A DNA stretch of 64,000 nt from Notolepis coatsorum (GCA_963971535.1 OZ020589.1:93065182-93129181), one strand, 5' to 3'; counted from the first letter of the stretch, positions 45,661-57,316 are shown. Made by a program: numbers and translations. The notes: generated by a model not told the origin, from the letters alone.

Positions 45661-46464
45661 ATGACTTTCCCCCCACAAGATCTCTACACTGACTCCACAT
45701 ATGGGTTGGAGTCGGTAGAACCCTGCTCTCCGCTACCGTACATTCCTCTAACCTCTACTACATCGCCGGGGGTACAGATACCTGCCTGTCTATACGATAC
45801 CCCCACCCCCGAAGCACCAGACCTGTCATCACAGGAGACCATCGTCGACCCCCTCGATGCAGAGGCCGTTTACACACCCCTACTTAGCCCCTGGCGATCA
45901 CACACACCGGAGTTGGGGTACCCAGAAGAAATACCAATCGTTGAGGCGGCCATGAAATCACCCTCGCCATCGAGAAGGCTTACATTACTACCTGTAATGG
46001 TTGATGAGAGATCTGGGTTCATGGACTATCTAATGATAGGTAGTATTAAATTCGTTTTGGCCGAAATACTGAAGTCTTGTATCGTTCGACATCTAAACGA
46101 GCACTGTTACGGCTGTAGCATACAACATCCCAGTCAGAGGCACCATGAATGTCTGTTTGAAGCATCCCTGTATTACGGGATCAATGAAGCGGCATTGTTG
46201 TCATTGCTATGGAGTGGTCAGCTGATACCGACAATATCAGCCCTTTTGGGGCGTATGAGCTTATCCATCCCATCACCGTTACGCCTGCAGGGGATCTGCG
46301 AGGGGTTGCTTTACGAGTTCCGAACAGTTAAGAATAGTGAATGTCTGAAAGAAATGATTAAGGATATTCAAGAAGATTCCCCCGAGATCAACGCTGACGC
46401 AGTCTACGGATATGTAGTTAAATTCATGTCCACATTGCCGAAATTGGCAAAAGTGTATCCCTGA
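45661..46464 (+). CDS. 267-aa protein with Cys/His HPSQ motif
   Basis: The N-terminal ~120 residues are rich in Pro, Ser, Thr and acidic residues (TSTTSPGVQIP, DTPTPEAPDLSS), probably disordered and possibly an activation-type region. The folded part from about residue 115 holds HCYGCSIQHPSQRHHECLF, that is C-x2-C-x3-HPSQ-x2-H-x-C, a plausible zinc site. It is followed by helices (YYGINEAALLSLLWSGQLI, YGYVVKFMSTLPKLAKV). I believe similar HPSQ proteins occur among fish virus-like element genes, but cannot name the family. AATAAA follows at about 46488. The right inverted repeat starts 37 bp after the stop. A regulator role is speculative. Confidence 0.65.
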   Translation: MTFPPQDLYTDSTYGLESVEPCSPLPYIPLTSTTSPGVQIPACLYDTPTPEAPDLSSQETIVDPLDAEAVYTPLLSPWRSHTPELGYPEEIPIVEAAMKSPSPSRRLTLLPVMVDERSGFMDYLMIGSIKFVLAEILKSCIVRHLNEHCYGCSIQHPSQRHHECLFEASLYYGINEAALLSLLWSGQLIPTISALLGRMSLSIPSPLRLQGICEGLLYEFRTVKNSECLKEMIKDIQEDSPEINADAVYGYVVKFMSTLPKLAKVYP

Positions 46465-46511
46465 TAGATGTTTGTTTATTTCTGAAAAAATAAAATGGTG
46501 TTTTTGAAAAT

Positions 46512-46811
46512 ATGTTGAAGCTGGTGAGAGAGAAAGGCTTGTTAAATAATTGGCAATATATGATAGAGACACTCTCAGAGGATGAAAGTCTTCTATCTGA
46601 AAACAGCTTAGTTACTATTTTAGATCATATGAATGGTCATTTTAACAGAGCACACCTGTTGTGTTTATACACCGTAATAGTGGATGTTACGGCTTTTAAG
46701 CTGAAAAATCATAAGTGTTTAGAAACTTTAGATATTAATCACATTATTGATGTTATGCACGCTTATATTATTGATAAAAAAGGTTGCAGCATGATTTGTA
46801 ATATTCTTTAA
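46512..46811 (+). pseudogene. second, N-terminally truncated copy of the Bcl-2-like gene
   Basis: It encodes 99 residues from MLKLVREKGLLNNW to the stop, identical in protein to the C-terminal 99 residues of the gene at 44332-44793. It lies inside the right inverted repeat, which begins at 46501. The first ~51 residues are missing and replaced by the tail of the HPSQ gene region. It could be translated from its own ATG but lacks an obvious promoter. AATAAA follows the stop at 46811. Confidence 0.7.
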
Positions 46812-49224
46812 TAAATATTTTATAATATACCCATCTGTGTTTCATTGTAATAATTATTATGTAATAATTGTTTTGAATGATTTTAAGTTCATCCTAGTAA
46901 TAATACAAATATTATCCAGTTGTGCAACTATATTCAGCTATGTGAATGTGATCCCTTAAAGACTTCGAAATGTCACCAGTTGTTGGGATCAAATTATATT
47001 TGTAAGGTCCTACTATACTCTGGTTAAACACATATTCTTTAAACAATTCAATAAGAAGTATCACAATCATAAATAAAACATAAAATACCATAAAGTCTGC
47101 CAAATTTAAAATAAATTAATGCTGCACAGTCATACATATCCTTGCAAAGGTATGGAAAAACCTATCAATAGGACTTAAATGCACCTCAGACCTACTGTTG
47201 AGGAGATAACCCTAGACCCTTCTTAGATGTTGGTGACAGTAGTGTTGCACTAAAAACAGTCAAACAGTTACAATAAAGCATACCAACACATTTGCTATGT
47301 ATAGAAAAAGGTGTAATTCCCATAGCAGGAGTCGGATATTTATCTTTCTGTACACGTTTTTTAAGTGAAATATATTAGTAGGACTATTTTTACATCATTC
47401 TGACTTATAGATATATAAGAACATAAGACATGTTTTGATATTATAAAATATTATAAAAACAAAATATAATCGCTCCACTATACCCCTGGATTCACTATAC
47501 AATGAAATAAGAATAAAAAGTAAGACATGTCGACAATGTAGCCATCAACCAGGCCATCACTGAAACAATATGAATTGTTTTTGCTACACCTTACATTTCG
47601 CAGAGTACATTTCACAGAGTAAATTTGACTCAAACAGAGTACATTTGGATAATTGAATGTGAATGATATATTCCTATCTGTGAACACTATAATCAGGGTA
47701 AAACCTAACATTGCATTATTTTCATGGTTATAATGAATAAAAATACATCTTTGTATTAAGATATTTCATGCTAAATAGTTCTTAAAATGAATTTCCTTCA
47801 ATCATCGGGGACAAAAATCAAACAACCTCGCAAATACTCTGTATTTAGCTTTTTTTTCTGCATAATTATGAATTATAATATTGTATCAACAACTTTCATA
47901 CATGTTAGCCATACTATACACTAACTATGTTGAGTGAATTACATTTTATTTACCTTAGAACCATCATCTTTGTGTTGATTGAATATTTCATGCTGTGTGT
48001 AGGATTTAATGCATATCCATAATATTGAGAGCATAAAACTCTGGGGGGCTAAAAAAAACTAGACGTTGCAAAGTAATTCATAAATGAGTTGTATAATGTA
48101 GCTTAGATCAGGTTAAAGAAAATACATTTGGGGCTTGATATTACTAAACTTCTAAAAAAAAAAATTGTATTGAAGCATTTTGTTTTAATACCTTAGCATT
48201 ATGCAAACAGGTAAAAAAAACTATGTTGACATGTCTGTTTTAAGTGCATCAGTCAGTTTCATGGTTTTAGATGTTTATAATTTATGTTTATCCTTGACAT
48301 TCAACCAATAAACATCAAATTCAGAATTCACTAGGATTGTGTTCTCATGTTTTTTACATTTAGCTAAAATATAAATACACACTGTCTATAGTAGATACAC
48401 TGTTTAGAACAATGGTGTTTGCAAATAGTTTGTTTTACTTATGTAACACGTTAGAGTTGAAATTCATGCATGACAATTGGTAAACCTTAGTCATTTGAGA
48501 TCATAAATCCCCTCTTTTAGCTAGACCTGATCAAAATGACAGATAAAAACATAACCAAACACCTAAAAAATACACCAAAAGCAGATTGATAAAAATGTAT
48601 ACAGGCAAACGAGCCTAATCACTGAAATTACAACATCAAACTGGTTGTCTTACAAAATAGGGATGTGTCATGGGGGTGATATATCTCAACCCTTGACTAA
48701 AATAGCATTATCCTTCTGACTATTGATTAAATCTACTAAAAATCGACCTGTTTCATGATTTTAGATGTCTATAATTTATGTTTATCCTTGACAATCAAAG
48801 AAAAAAAGCATGATTTGTTTCTGAAAAAGAAACCTAACCTCACTTTTAGCCTCTTGACCTGGCTTTCAATGTGTTTTAATCACATTTAGCCTGCTACAGA
48901 TTATCTGGTATAGGTAAAAAAAAAAACTCTGGACCAGGCTACAAATCTTCAACACAGTTGGCTGAAAGGTGACTGAAAAGGTGACTGAAAACTGGATTGA
49001 TGCAAGTTACATGAACATGTCTGTTTGAGGAAATAAAATAATGTATTAAACTATTGCAGTATTACACACTATTACACTATTGCATGATTACACATTTGCA
49101 TAATATTACACTATATAACACTATTACATACTATTATATGACTACCCTATGACAATATTACACTATTACACACTATGTCCCTATACACTATTAAACAGTA
49201 GCACACTTAGATAAGATAAACCTT

Positions 49225-50520
49225 ATCCCTGTGGGAAAATTCTATTAATTTTTTCAAATAATTATTATTCCTCTATTTAAATCTGGGGACAAAGACAGTT
49301 TTACCAACTACAGACCATTGTCTTTGTTTTCACAATTTTCCAAGATTCTTGATTCATGATTCTTAGATTCTTAGATTCTGAGTGAGAGTCAGTATGGATT
49401 CAGGGCAAATCGATCTACAGCCTTAGCCTTAATGAATATATATGAAGAAATAACCACAACCGTAGATGAAAGGAATTACACAATAGGGGTGTTTATTGAC
49501 TTAAAAAAGCATTTGATACGATTGATCATCACGTTTTAATTTCTAAATTACAAACATGCGGTGTGAGCGGGGTTGGCGATGAACTGGTTAAGTGGCTATC
49601 TTGAAAATAGACAACAATATGTACAACTCTCTGGTTACACATCTGAATGTATGAATATTGAATGTGGTGACCCTCAAGGTTCGGTCCTGGGGCCCAAACT
49701 TTTTATTTTATATATTAATGATATATGTGAAGTGTCAAACATATTGCAATTTGTTTTATTTGCTGTCGATACAAATTTCTGTATTCCAAATTACAAATGA
49801 AATGTGTAAACTTAAGATATGGTTTAATAACAATAAGCTATCCCTAAATTTGGAAAAACAAAATGTATGATATTTACTAATCGAGAGAAGGACAATGTGG
49901 CATTATGTATTGACAAAGGAATCCAAGGATTATGTTGGATGAGAAAATGACATGGAAACCTCATATAATGTACATAAAAAATAAGGTAGCCAAGAGTGTT
50001 TTGTTTTGAACAAGGCAAAGAATGTGCTTGATTATAATTCTATGCGAATATTATATTGTTCACTCATCCTACCATATTTGAGTTACTGTGTGGAAGTGTG
50101 GGGTAACACGTATGAAAGCAACATAAAGCCCTTATTTATATTACAGAAGAGAGCAGTAAGAATAGTTCACAATGTAGATTCAAGAGAACATACCAACGAT
50201 TTATGTATTAAATCTAAACTATTGAAACTTAAAGAGTTAGCTGTAATACAGACTTTATTAGTTTTGTTTAGAGTAAAATGCAGAGTATTACAAGCAAATA
50301 TACAGAGGTTGTTTGTTCCCTAAACTTTCACACCTCCTTGCAGCGTTTTGACACCTAACAGGCCCCCTGTTCACACCCTGATCCTCAAAAAGACAGATAT
50401 TTACAGCACTTTATATTTTCGCCCCCAACTCTAAGCTATCATGTCTTTAACTTTTATACCTAATCATATATTGATTGATTGATTGAAAAGTTTATTAACA
50501 GATTGCAGAATGGGTACAGT
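49225..50520 (+). pseudogene. LINE reverse-transcriptase fragment in right inverted repeat
   Basis: Translated blocks in order are YRPLSLFSQFSKIL, YGFRANRSTALALMN, GVFIDLKK (then a frameshift before the expected AFDTIDHH), NWLSGYLENRQQYV and GDPQGSVLGPKLFILYIND. The catalytic box reads FAVD in place of FADD. The C-terminal LILPYLSYCVEVWGNTY block follows. It is a Jockey/CR1-type non-LTR reverse transcriptase with stops, a frameshift and a lost catalytic Asp, so it is dead. An ATTG tail fragment lies at 50465-50520. Confidence 0.8.
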
Positions 50521-50946
50521 TTCAAAGTTATTTATTTTGAATAAGGCCTTTTCCCCCGACACTCTGTGCTATTTCAGGGTACTGTGACATTAAATGGGGG
50601 TTAGATGTGCATGTTGGTAAGGGAAGTTGACCTAAAATGCAGGCTTACCATTGCTACAGTGTATGGACATTCAGGCCTTGAAGTGATCTATATCCAAAAT
50701 AAGTCTTAATTAAAGATGGTTGAAACAGTTAAAACAGCTTGGACTGATAGACCCTTACAAGTTATCACAAACAGTGTTGTATTTGTAATCTGGTATGTCC
50801 TAAATGTCTGGATGTAACATAAATGTCTATCTGTATGTAAACAAGACACAAGTCTTTCTATGGTATGTAGCCTTTTAATTTTAGTTTTAGTCTTACGAAA
50901 TAAGAAAATAAGAATCACCAGCCAAACTGTCAAATAGTTGGTATTA

Positions 50947-51085
50947 CTTTTACATTTAGTCAATTAGTTGACGTTTTTATCCAAATTATAATTATAATGC
51001 ATCTCTGTCAGAGGTGTAACAATATTCATCAAAGTGTTGTATGTTATAGTGTAGGTTAGTTTATTAGGACAATAGCCTGTTTATG
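50947..51085 (-). mobile_element. L2 3'-tail fragment in right inverted repeat
   Basis: Inverse counterpart of the L2 tail at 29200-29312, slightly longer because of small indels. Confidence 0.7.
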
Positions 51086-52039
51086 GGGAAATCTTTTAAA
51101 ATATGTGTGAAAACATGTGAACATTGTGTGAACTAAAAATATGCTATGAGTATAATGTTGTACATTACTTGTACATGTTACAAAGATATAAACCATTTGT
51201 ATGATGACTGTAAATGTGTGTTGAGTTTACATGTCCCCTAATCTTCACGCCTCCCATGCTGTGTTTTAGCACCTAAGAGGGGCCCTATTCACCCCCCCGA
51301 ACCGAGACACACACCTCACAGACACATAGATCTTTTCTGTACTTTATATTTTCAGCCCAACTCTTTAATAATAACTCAAAAATAATGAATGTGTATAATA
51401 TAAAACACTGTAATGCAACCTTTTTAAATAATCTAGAATTCAAAGAATTCAAACCCTAGACCCTTGCATGCTAATGTAATGGTGCACTTTTAATTTTACA
51501 AATTACATTTGTAATTTTCTTTTTGCTTAAACACGAGTGTATAAAGATTATGTCTTTATCCAAGAAACTAATATATAGACATACATACATTTGTAATTTG
51601 GAATACAAAAAAAATGTATTTTACATTTATTTAGACTTTTGCTTAAACACATTAGACACATACATTTGTAATTTGGAATACAATTATCTAAAGATTGTGA
51701 CATTTGACATCTGGCATTAAGAAAACACACAGGCACACACACACCTTGGGGGCCGTTTTTTCTACAGAAACGGGAAGTCGCAGAGTCATAAATTTGCTTT
51801 TGGCAGATGGTTTTGAGTCATCTTATTGGCCCTAGTCAATCTCCAGCCTCCTATGACATCTACAGGGTTTGTCACTATCAGAATTTTCAGAGAACCTGCA
51901 GCTTTTCATTTCAATCTGCTGAGAGACATTTGAGAGAACACACAGCCTACAGCAAACAGACAGAGAGAGGGTATTTCTTAAGATACAAACATCACTTGGA
52001 AGAAAATGCACTTTCTTAAGAAATACACACTCACCATTT

Positions 52040-52335
52040 GAAATAAATGCACTTTCTGAAGAAAACACACATTGTATTTTACATTTGGCTTTTGGCATTA
52101 AGAAAACACTCACCATTTGAAATAAATGCACTTTCTACTCACAAACACACTAAATGTATTTTAAATTTGGCTTTTGGCATTAAGAAAACACACACACATT
52201 TGAAATAAATGCACTTTCTGAAGAAAACACACATTGTATTTTACATTTAGCATTTGATATTAAGAAAACACACACACATTTGAAATAAATGCACTTTCTG
52301 AAGAAAACACACATTGTATTTTACATTTAGCATTT
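52040..52335 (-). repeat. ~80-bp minisatellite in right inverted repeat
   Basis: Reverse-orientation counterpart of the array at 28020-28290, with an extra variant containing CTACTCACAAACACACTAAA. Confidence 0.85.
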
Positions 52336-52943
52336 GGAATACACATAATGTATTTTATTCTGAAGATATACATATATTCTTAATTGTGAAGATATATTCT
52401 GAAAACTTTTGGAAATACAGAAATACATATTGTGAAAACCATGGAATACATACAATCTGAAAATAAAAAAAACGTTTGAATCTAAAAAAAAAATTTGAAT
52501 CTTTTATTTTGAAGGACTTTTTTTTTTTTGAAAAAAATTAATAAAAAACTTTTATTTTGAAAACCGGATGTCCCTCCCTCAAAACCGGATGTCCCGCCTC
52601 CTTACATCCTAGACCAATCAGAGAAGCCCTAGGGGGTCATAAATCATCTCAAAATAACCTACCCTAAGTCCCGCCCCCTTAAACCTCTCGACCAATCAGA
52701 ACGCGTGGCTACAAAAAAGGGGCGTGGCTACAATCAATCAAACTTTCCATATATGGTCTGACACTTGGTGGGTCCTACTTCTCTCTCTCACATTAAGCCT
52801 TTAGCATAAAAAGGAATAGGAATACATTTGCACCCACTGATGTGTGGCATGTAAAATCAAGATATGTAGATACATAAGCTTTCTAATTGACATTTGTCTA
52901 GTGTTTTTCTTTTCCTAAATCAAACTGACTTTTCAGGGATATT

Positions 52944-53760
52944 GATTGATTGATTGATTATTGTATTAACAGATTGCAGAATGGGTACAATACAGTACAG
53001 CTCAATACACACAATTGTTAAGGGGATGCAGACCAGAGAAAGACTTTCGTCTTCTTTACACCAGGGTCCCCCATTTTCAATTAATCATAACATATATGAC
53101 ATACAGGTAGACAGTACTGTTGCATCTAGACATTTATGACATACCAGATCTACAAATATACATTACTGTTACTATTTATGTGTACAAAAGGAGTATAAGA
53201 AGAGAGTATATACATTTGAGGGGGAAGAAACTATACATTGGAGAAGGTTTGAGTAGTTTAACATGATTTGTGGAGCTCCCTCTGGTGTTGTGGTCGTGGT
53301 ATTCACTGACTTTTGGGAAAGTATTTTGACATGTACATGGGGGGATGGGTACCTTAGTGGTGTAGTGTATCTTGTAGACCAGGCCCATTGCAAGTTGCTG
53401 TACTCTGTCGTCTACTGTCTCTAAGCCATCCTAGGTTGTCAAAATGGGCAGGGGTGAGGTGGGTTTTAGGAGTAAGGTCAAGCAGTAGTCTGACCAGTTT
53501 GTTTTGTGATGTTTGTAATCTTGTTTTTAGTGTCTTTGAGGTGCTTTGGTACCATGATGTGCACACATAGTCGTACCCTTGAATGAGTGCTCCTGCTAGA
53601 GTCTTCACTGTATGCTTGTATGCCGTGACAAATAAAACTCTTGACTTGATTTGACTTGACTTGAGGGTATTCTTGTTTACCAGAGAGGAGAGCCGGTACA
53701 AGAATATTGTTCGTTTGGTTGGTTGACTTTTTTGATGTATATGTATGCCTGCCTATACAG
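52944..53760 (-). pseudogene. LINE 3' end with ORF2 C-terminus (ATTG-tail family)
   Basis: The minus-strand frame from 53701 reads SLVNKNTLKSSQIKSRVLF, then GYDYVCTSWYQSTSKTLKTR, VRLLLDLTPKTHLTP and FDNLGWL. It then shifts frame into a segment with HDHNTRGSSTNHVK. The 3' UTR has GGGGGACC-type and AGACCAGAGAAAGACTTTCG sequence and ends in (ATTG)n at about 52944-52958. It is probably a parent type for the many tails in this window. A short tail CAAATAAAACTCTTGACTTG near 53630 is a separate insertion. Confidence 0.75.
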
Positions 53761-53983
53761 TGCTTGTCCATGTAGGGGCTTTGATTTGTCCCTATACACT
53801 GTTTTTTTTTATAGATGCATGAATGCCTAGTGAATTAATGTAGTATGTTTAAATATATATTCGCTTTAATGTCCTTCTATTTTTCTGTTTTTCTGGCTTA
53901 AACATCTAGCTCACGGACTACAACTGAAAACTAGCAACCCTGCTAATGTTGGCATATTTACAGTTTTTAATTAAGTCATAGAG

Positions 53984-54358
53984 CAGCAGTTCCCAAACTT
54001 TTTTGGCCGTGCACCCCCTGTCACCTCCCGACCTAGCTGACGCACCCCCCAATGGGTTTCTGTTAGAAAAAAATTGTTGCTGGTCTCCGTGCACAGATTT
54101 GATTTTTTATTTTATCTCTTCCCACAGCGACTATGGATAGGGAATTTCTTTATTTAATTAAAATGTTCACGACAACATGGATGCATGTACTCTGCCAGCA
54201 TGTTTAATATCCATAATACTAAAGGTTTGACTAAGATTTGTATGACATTTTATTGTAAAAGAAAAATTATAATTTTTCTTTTTTTTTTACCACCATTAGC
54301 CTTTTCATGTCACGCACCACCTAGAGGGCGCTCGCGCACCACAGTTTGGGAACAACTG
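53984..54358. mobile_element. hAT-type MITE (375 bp)
   Basis: Inverted ends CAGCAGTTCCCAAACTTTTT and AGTTTGGGAACAACTG lie within an exact 8-bp duplication TCATAGAG (53976-53983 and 54359-54366). Both features are typical of the hAT superfamily. It has no transposase and is non-autonomous. Confidence 0.92.
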
Positions 54359-54366
54359 TCATAGAG

Positions 54367-54875
54367 GATGCTTTATTAATCCAGAAATTGCAAAGAATTT
54401 CTAGTACACTTGATATATAATACGATGAACTGCGGGCACTTACTTTTATAACATTGACTTCTAACAATCTGAATCTTACAGGATTAATAAATGAACATGA
54501 AATAATTATTCAAGTTAATTAACGTTCACTTTCAACGAGTGTCTAAATGGACAGTCTCCTAAATCTCCCAGCCTTTTGTACATGTACTAGTATCGTGAGA
54601 CGGCGATAACGAGGTTGTTTCTGGGGAGAGTGCATTTTCATGAGCACCGTGTCGTGATTGGTCCGTTCGGAGGCAGCTTTCAGGGGCGGGACATTCTACC
54701 TGATTCACACTTTCGGCCGTAGTGCTTTACCAGGCTTTTTTTTTTTATCTCTCGAGATAAAGCTGGGAACGAGGTTAGTGTAGGGGGGGAGTTCAAGGTA
54801 ACGGGAAGTTAACGTACGCTATGGCTATGCTAAATAAATGACCAAATCAGTTCACAGTTCACAGTTGTAGTCAGT
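54367..54875. other. non-coding interval
   Basis: No gene seen. GC-richer at 54590-54720 (GTGATTGGTCCGTTCGGAGG, GGGGCGGGAC), which could be promoter-like or repeat-derived. Confidence 0.35.
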
Positions 54876-54945
54876 GCCGCCTGGGAGAAATGCGAGGCCC
54901 TGTGCGAGATTTAAATGCGAGCCCCCCCCCCCCCCCCCCTAAAAG
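54876..54945. mobile_element. fragment of the CAGGGCC MITE family with a C18 run
   Basis: GCCGCCTGGGAGAAATGCGA and GGCCCTGTGCGAGATTTA match the start of the element at 56594. The copy then runs into a C-run and is truncated. Confidence 0.7.
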
Positions 54946-55130
54946 GTAAAAAGAAAAAAAATGCACACAGTCAACATATTCTTAAATAATAGTGCTGCCT
55001 GAGGCTGGGCATGATACAGTCAACAAATATAGCAAGAGAGAGAGCGAGAGAGAGCTCCCGTTCTACAGTCAATATACAGTGTTATCGCTGCACAGACCCG
55101 GCAATGCCCCTGACCCTCCACCAGAGCAAG

Positions 55131-55132
55131 GC

Positions 55133-55214
<82 letters not shown>
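55131..55214 (+). repeat. (GA)n microsatellite
   Basis: About 40 GA units. The arginine/glutamate and serine/leucine frames across it are artefacts. Confidence 0.95.
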
Positions 55215-55216
<2 letters not shown>

Positions 55217-55600
55217 CATTGGAAAGAAACAACCCAAAACCATAGCAAATTGAAATGCTATTTGGCCCTAAACAGAGAGTACACAGTGGCAGAATACCTG
55301 AGCACTGTGACTGACCCAATACTAAGAAGATCCTTGACTAGGTACAGACTCAGCGAGCACAGCCTAGCCATCGAGAAAGGCCGCCATAGGCAGACCTGGC
55401 TCCCAAGCGAAGACAGACCCATTGCACACAAGATGAGGTGGAAACCGAGCTCCACTTCTTAACAACCTGCCCACTATACCAAGACATATACTTCCCACAA
55501 AGCAAACACCCAAAGAGACTTTGAAAACATGGACAATAACTCAAAACTCCCATACCTACTGGGAGAAATACAAGAATGTGAAATAAAGCCCATTTGAATT
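55215..55600 (+). pseudogene. Tx1/L1-type LINE ORF2 C-terminal fragment
   Basis: The frame reads LNREYTVAEYLSTVTDPI, LRRSLTRYRLSEHSLAIEKG and RHRQTWLPSEDRPIAH. After a frameshift near 55430 it continues EVETELHFLTTCPLYQD, then ENMDNNSKLPYLLGEIQE. The RYR-S-H-L-x-I-E-x-GR then ...E-x-E-x-HFL-x-x-CP-x-Y pattern is the C-terminal zinc-like domain of fish Tx1-group LINEs. It is truncated at both sides. Confidence 0.7.
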
Positions 55601-55604
55601 GAAG

Positions 55605-55880
55605 AGAGAGAGATAGATAGAGCATGTCTGTGTGTGTTAGAAAGAGAGAGATAGAGAGAGAGCATGTCTGTTTGTGTGTGTGTTAGAGAGAGAGCATGTA
55701 TATGTGTGTTAGAAAGAGAGAGAAATATATAGAGAGAGCATGTCATTTTGTGTGTTAGAGAGAGATATAGAGCATGTCTGTGTGTGTTAGAAAGAGAGAT
55801 AGAGAGAGAGAGCATGTGTGTTTGTGTGTTAGAGAGAGAGAGCATGTCTGTGTGTGTGTTAGAGAGAGAGCATGTATGAG
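55605..55880 (+). repeat. GA-rich minisatellite with GCATGTCTGTGTGTGTTAG units
   Basis: About seven irregular copies of a 40-50 bp unit, GAGAGCATGTCTGTGTGTG then TTAGAAAGAGAGAG. Confidence 0.9.
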
Positions 55881-56129
55881 AGAGATAAGCAAGACAGCTA
55901 AGATGAGCCCCTAAAGGATATTCAACTTTTAATGGAAGAACAAAACAGAAGGAAAAGATAACTTCACAAAGGCAACATGAATATACATAGATCCAAAAGG
56001 ACAAAGATCAACACTTAAATCCAAAGAGAAGAGGGTCTATACCAGAGAAAACAAAGTAGCAAGGAGCCAACGGCCGACATCAGCTAAATAGGCTAACTGC
56101 AAATAGAGTAGCCAGGTACTGACACCAGG

Positions 56130-56345
56130 TACACACCGTTAGCTACAACAGCTAGCCGGCCCGTTTGGCTCAATATAACGTTAGCTACGTTAGCTAGCCG
56201 GCCCGCTTTGGCTCAATATAACATTAGCTACAACAGCTAGCCGGCCCGTTTGGCTCAATATAACGTTAGCTACGTTAGCTAGCCGGCCCGCTTGGCTCAA
56301 CATAACGTTAGCCAACATAACGTTAGCCTTAGCCATGATAGCTAG
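56130..56345 (+). repeat. tandem repeat with GTTAGCTAGCCGGCCCG units
   Basis: Units of about 45 bp with TAGCTAGCCGGCCCGTTTGG and CTCAATATAACGTTAGC are repeated four to five times. A (GA)n run follows to 56386. CCGGCCCG runs could form hairpins. Confidence 0.85.
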
Positions 56346-56350
56346 CCGGC

Positions 56351-56386
<36 letters not shown>

Positions 56387-56593
56387 TCCACAGCGGGAAT
56401 AGAATAGAGTGCATTAAAAACTCACCAAACGTCCAAGAAGATGGAGACAACCGCGTGGAGTTGATGAAGTTCATCTGCCAAACGACCGTCCTCTTCATCT
56501 TGGCATCTCTCTCGGTTAGCTAGCGCTAGTTAGCCTTTAGCTAAGCTAGCTACTAGCCGACATCATGGCTATCCCGACTGAACCACACGTTAG

Positions 56594-56725
56594 CAGGGCC
56601 ACCTGGGAGAAATGCGAGGCCCTGTGCGAGATTTAGATTTTTTTTTATTTTTTATTTTGCGAGGCCCCCCTTCCCGCGAGGCCCTGTGCGACCGCACTGC
56701 TCGCACACCCCCTGAGGCGGCCCTG
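56594..56725. mobile_element. 132-bp MITE with CAGGGCC ends (hAT-like)
   Basis: Begins CAGGGCCACCTGGG and ends GAGGCGGCCCTG. An 8-bp duplication CACGTTAG flanks it (56586-56593 and 56726-56733). Inside are repeated GCGAGGCCC and an A/T run. An 8-bp target fits hAT. Confidence 0.85.
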
Positions 56726-57129
56726 CACGTTAGCACTCGATATTATAACGTAGCTAAAGCTACTGTAACTAGCTGTCCCTGCCTTTAGCTAAGCCGACAT
56801 GGCTAGCCTGACTGAACTGTCTAACATGCAACAACTTTCATCTTCAGTCCATCTGCTGAACGACCGTCCTCTTCGTCTTGGCTGGCATAAGCATAACCTC
56901 CAATGCTGCACGCGCGAAATAGTCAAACGCAGCTGACGCACGCCGGCCGACTGTACACATGTAACCCCTCCCTTCGTTGAAACCAATAGTATGTCTGCTG
57001 CAGAGCCCCAGAGCTCCAATAGTGAGTATGTCTGCTGCAGAGCCGCAGAGCCAGAAACAAGTCAGACACATTCTACAAACATGTCTAATGTGAAATATAT
57101 AAGCATATAAGCAAAACTAGATTTTAGGT

Positions 57130-57316
57130 CTGTGATGAAAAAGGGCCTCGCGGGAAGGGGGGCCTCGCAAAAAAAAAGAAAAAAAGAAAAAGAAAATAAA
57201 TAATAAATAAAAAATATATATGTCTTTTTTTATTTTTTTTGTGCGAGGCCCCCCTTCCCGCGAGGCCCTGTGCGACCGCACTGCTCCCACACCCCCTGAG
57301 GTGGCCCTGGTTGTAG
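57130..57316. mobile_element. rearranged copy of the CAGGGCC MITE
   Basis: Begins with inverted internal sequence (GGGCCTCGCGGGAAGGGG), then an A/T-rich stretch, then TGCGAGGCCCCCCTTCCC to GAGGTGGCCCTGG. It is partly palindromic, unlike the 56594 copy. Confidence 0.6.

Larger units (their letters stand above)
27482..52788. mobile_element. Maverick/Polinton-like element with ~6.3 kb inverted repeats, non-autonomous
   Basis: The 25.3 kb between a 6-bp duplication CACATT (27476-27481 and 52789-52794) has matching inverted ends beginning AGAGAGAGAAGTAGGACCCA. The inverted repeats run inward to 44642 on the left, where an LTR element is nested, and from 46501 on the right. The unique core is only 1858 bp. 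A 6-bp target duplication, AG-starting termini and long terminal inverted repeats are Maverick/Polinton hallmarks. None of the expected genes (protein-primed polymerase B, retroviral-type integrase, packaging ATPase, cysteine protease, capsids) is visible. It would depend on a helper. Without the nested LTR element it is about 14.5 kb. Other linear DNA virus-like elements with such ends cannot be excluded. Confidence 0.65.
46501..52788 (-). repeat. right terminal inverted repeat
   Basis: A 6288-bp inverse copy of the left repeat, ending CTTCTCTCTCT before CACATT. The innermost ~460 bp differ from the left at only a few bases. Farther out, small indels and substitutions are seen. Sequence from 46970 to 49220 has no credible gene. 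Confidence 0.85.

Noticed and set aside
27482..52788. Herpesvirus-transposon fusion (Teratorn type)
   Set aside because: No piggyBac transposase, no TTAA duplication and no herpesvirus genes; the 6-bp duplication and AG ends fit Polintons better.
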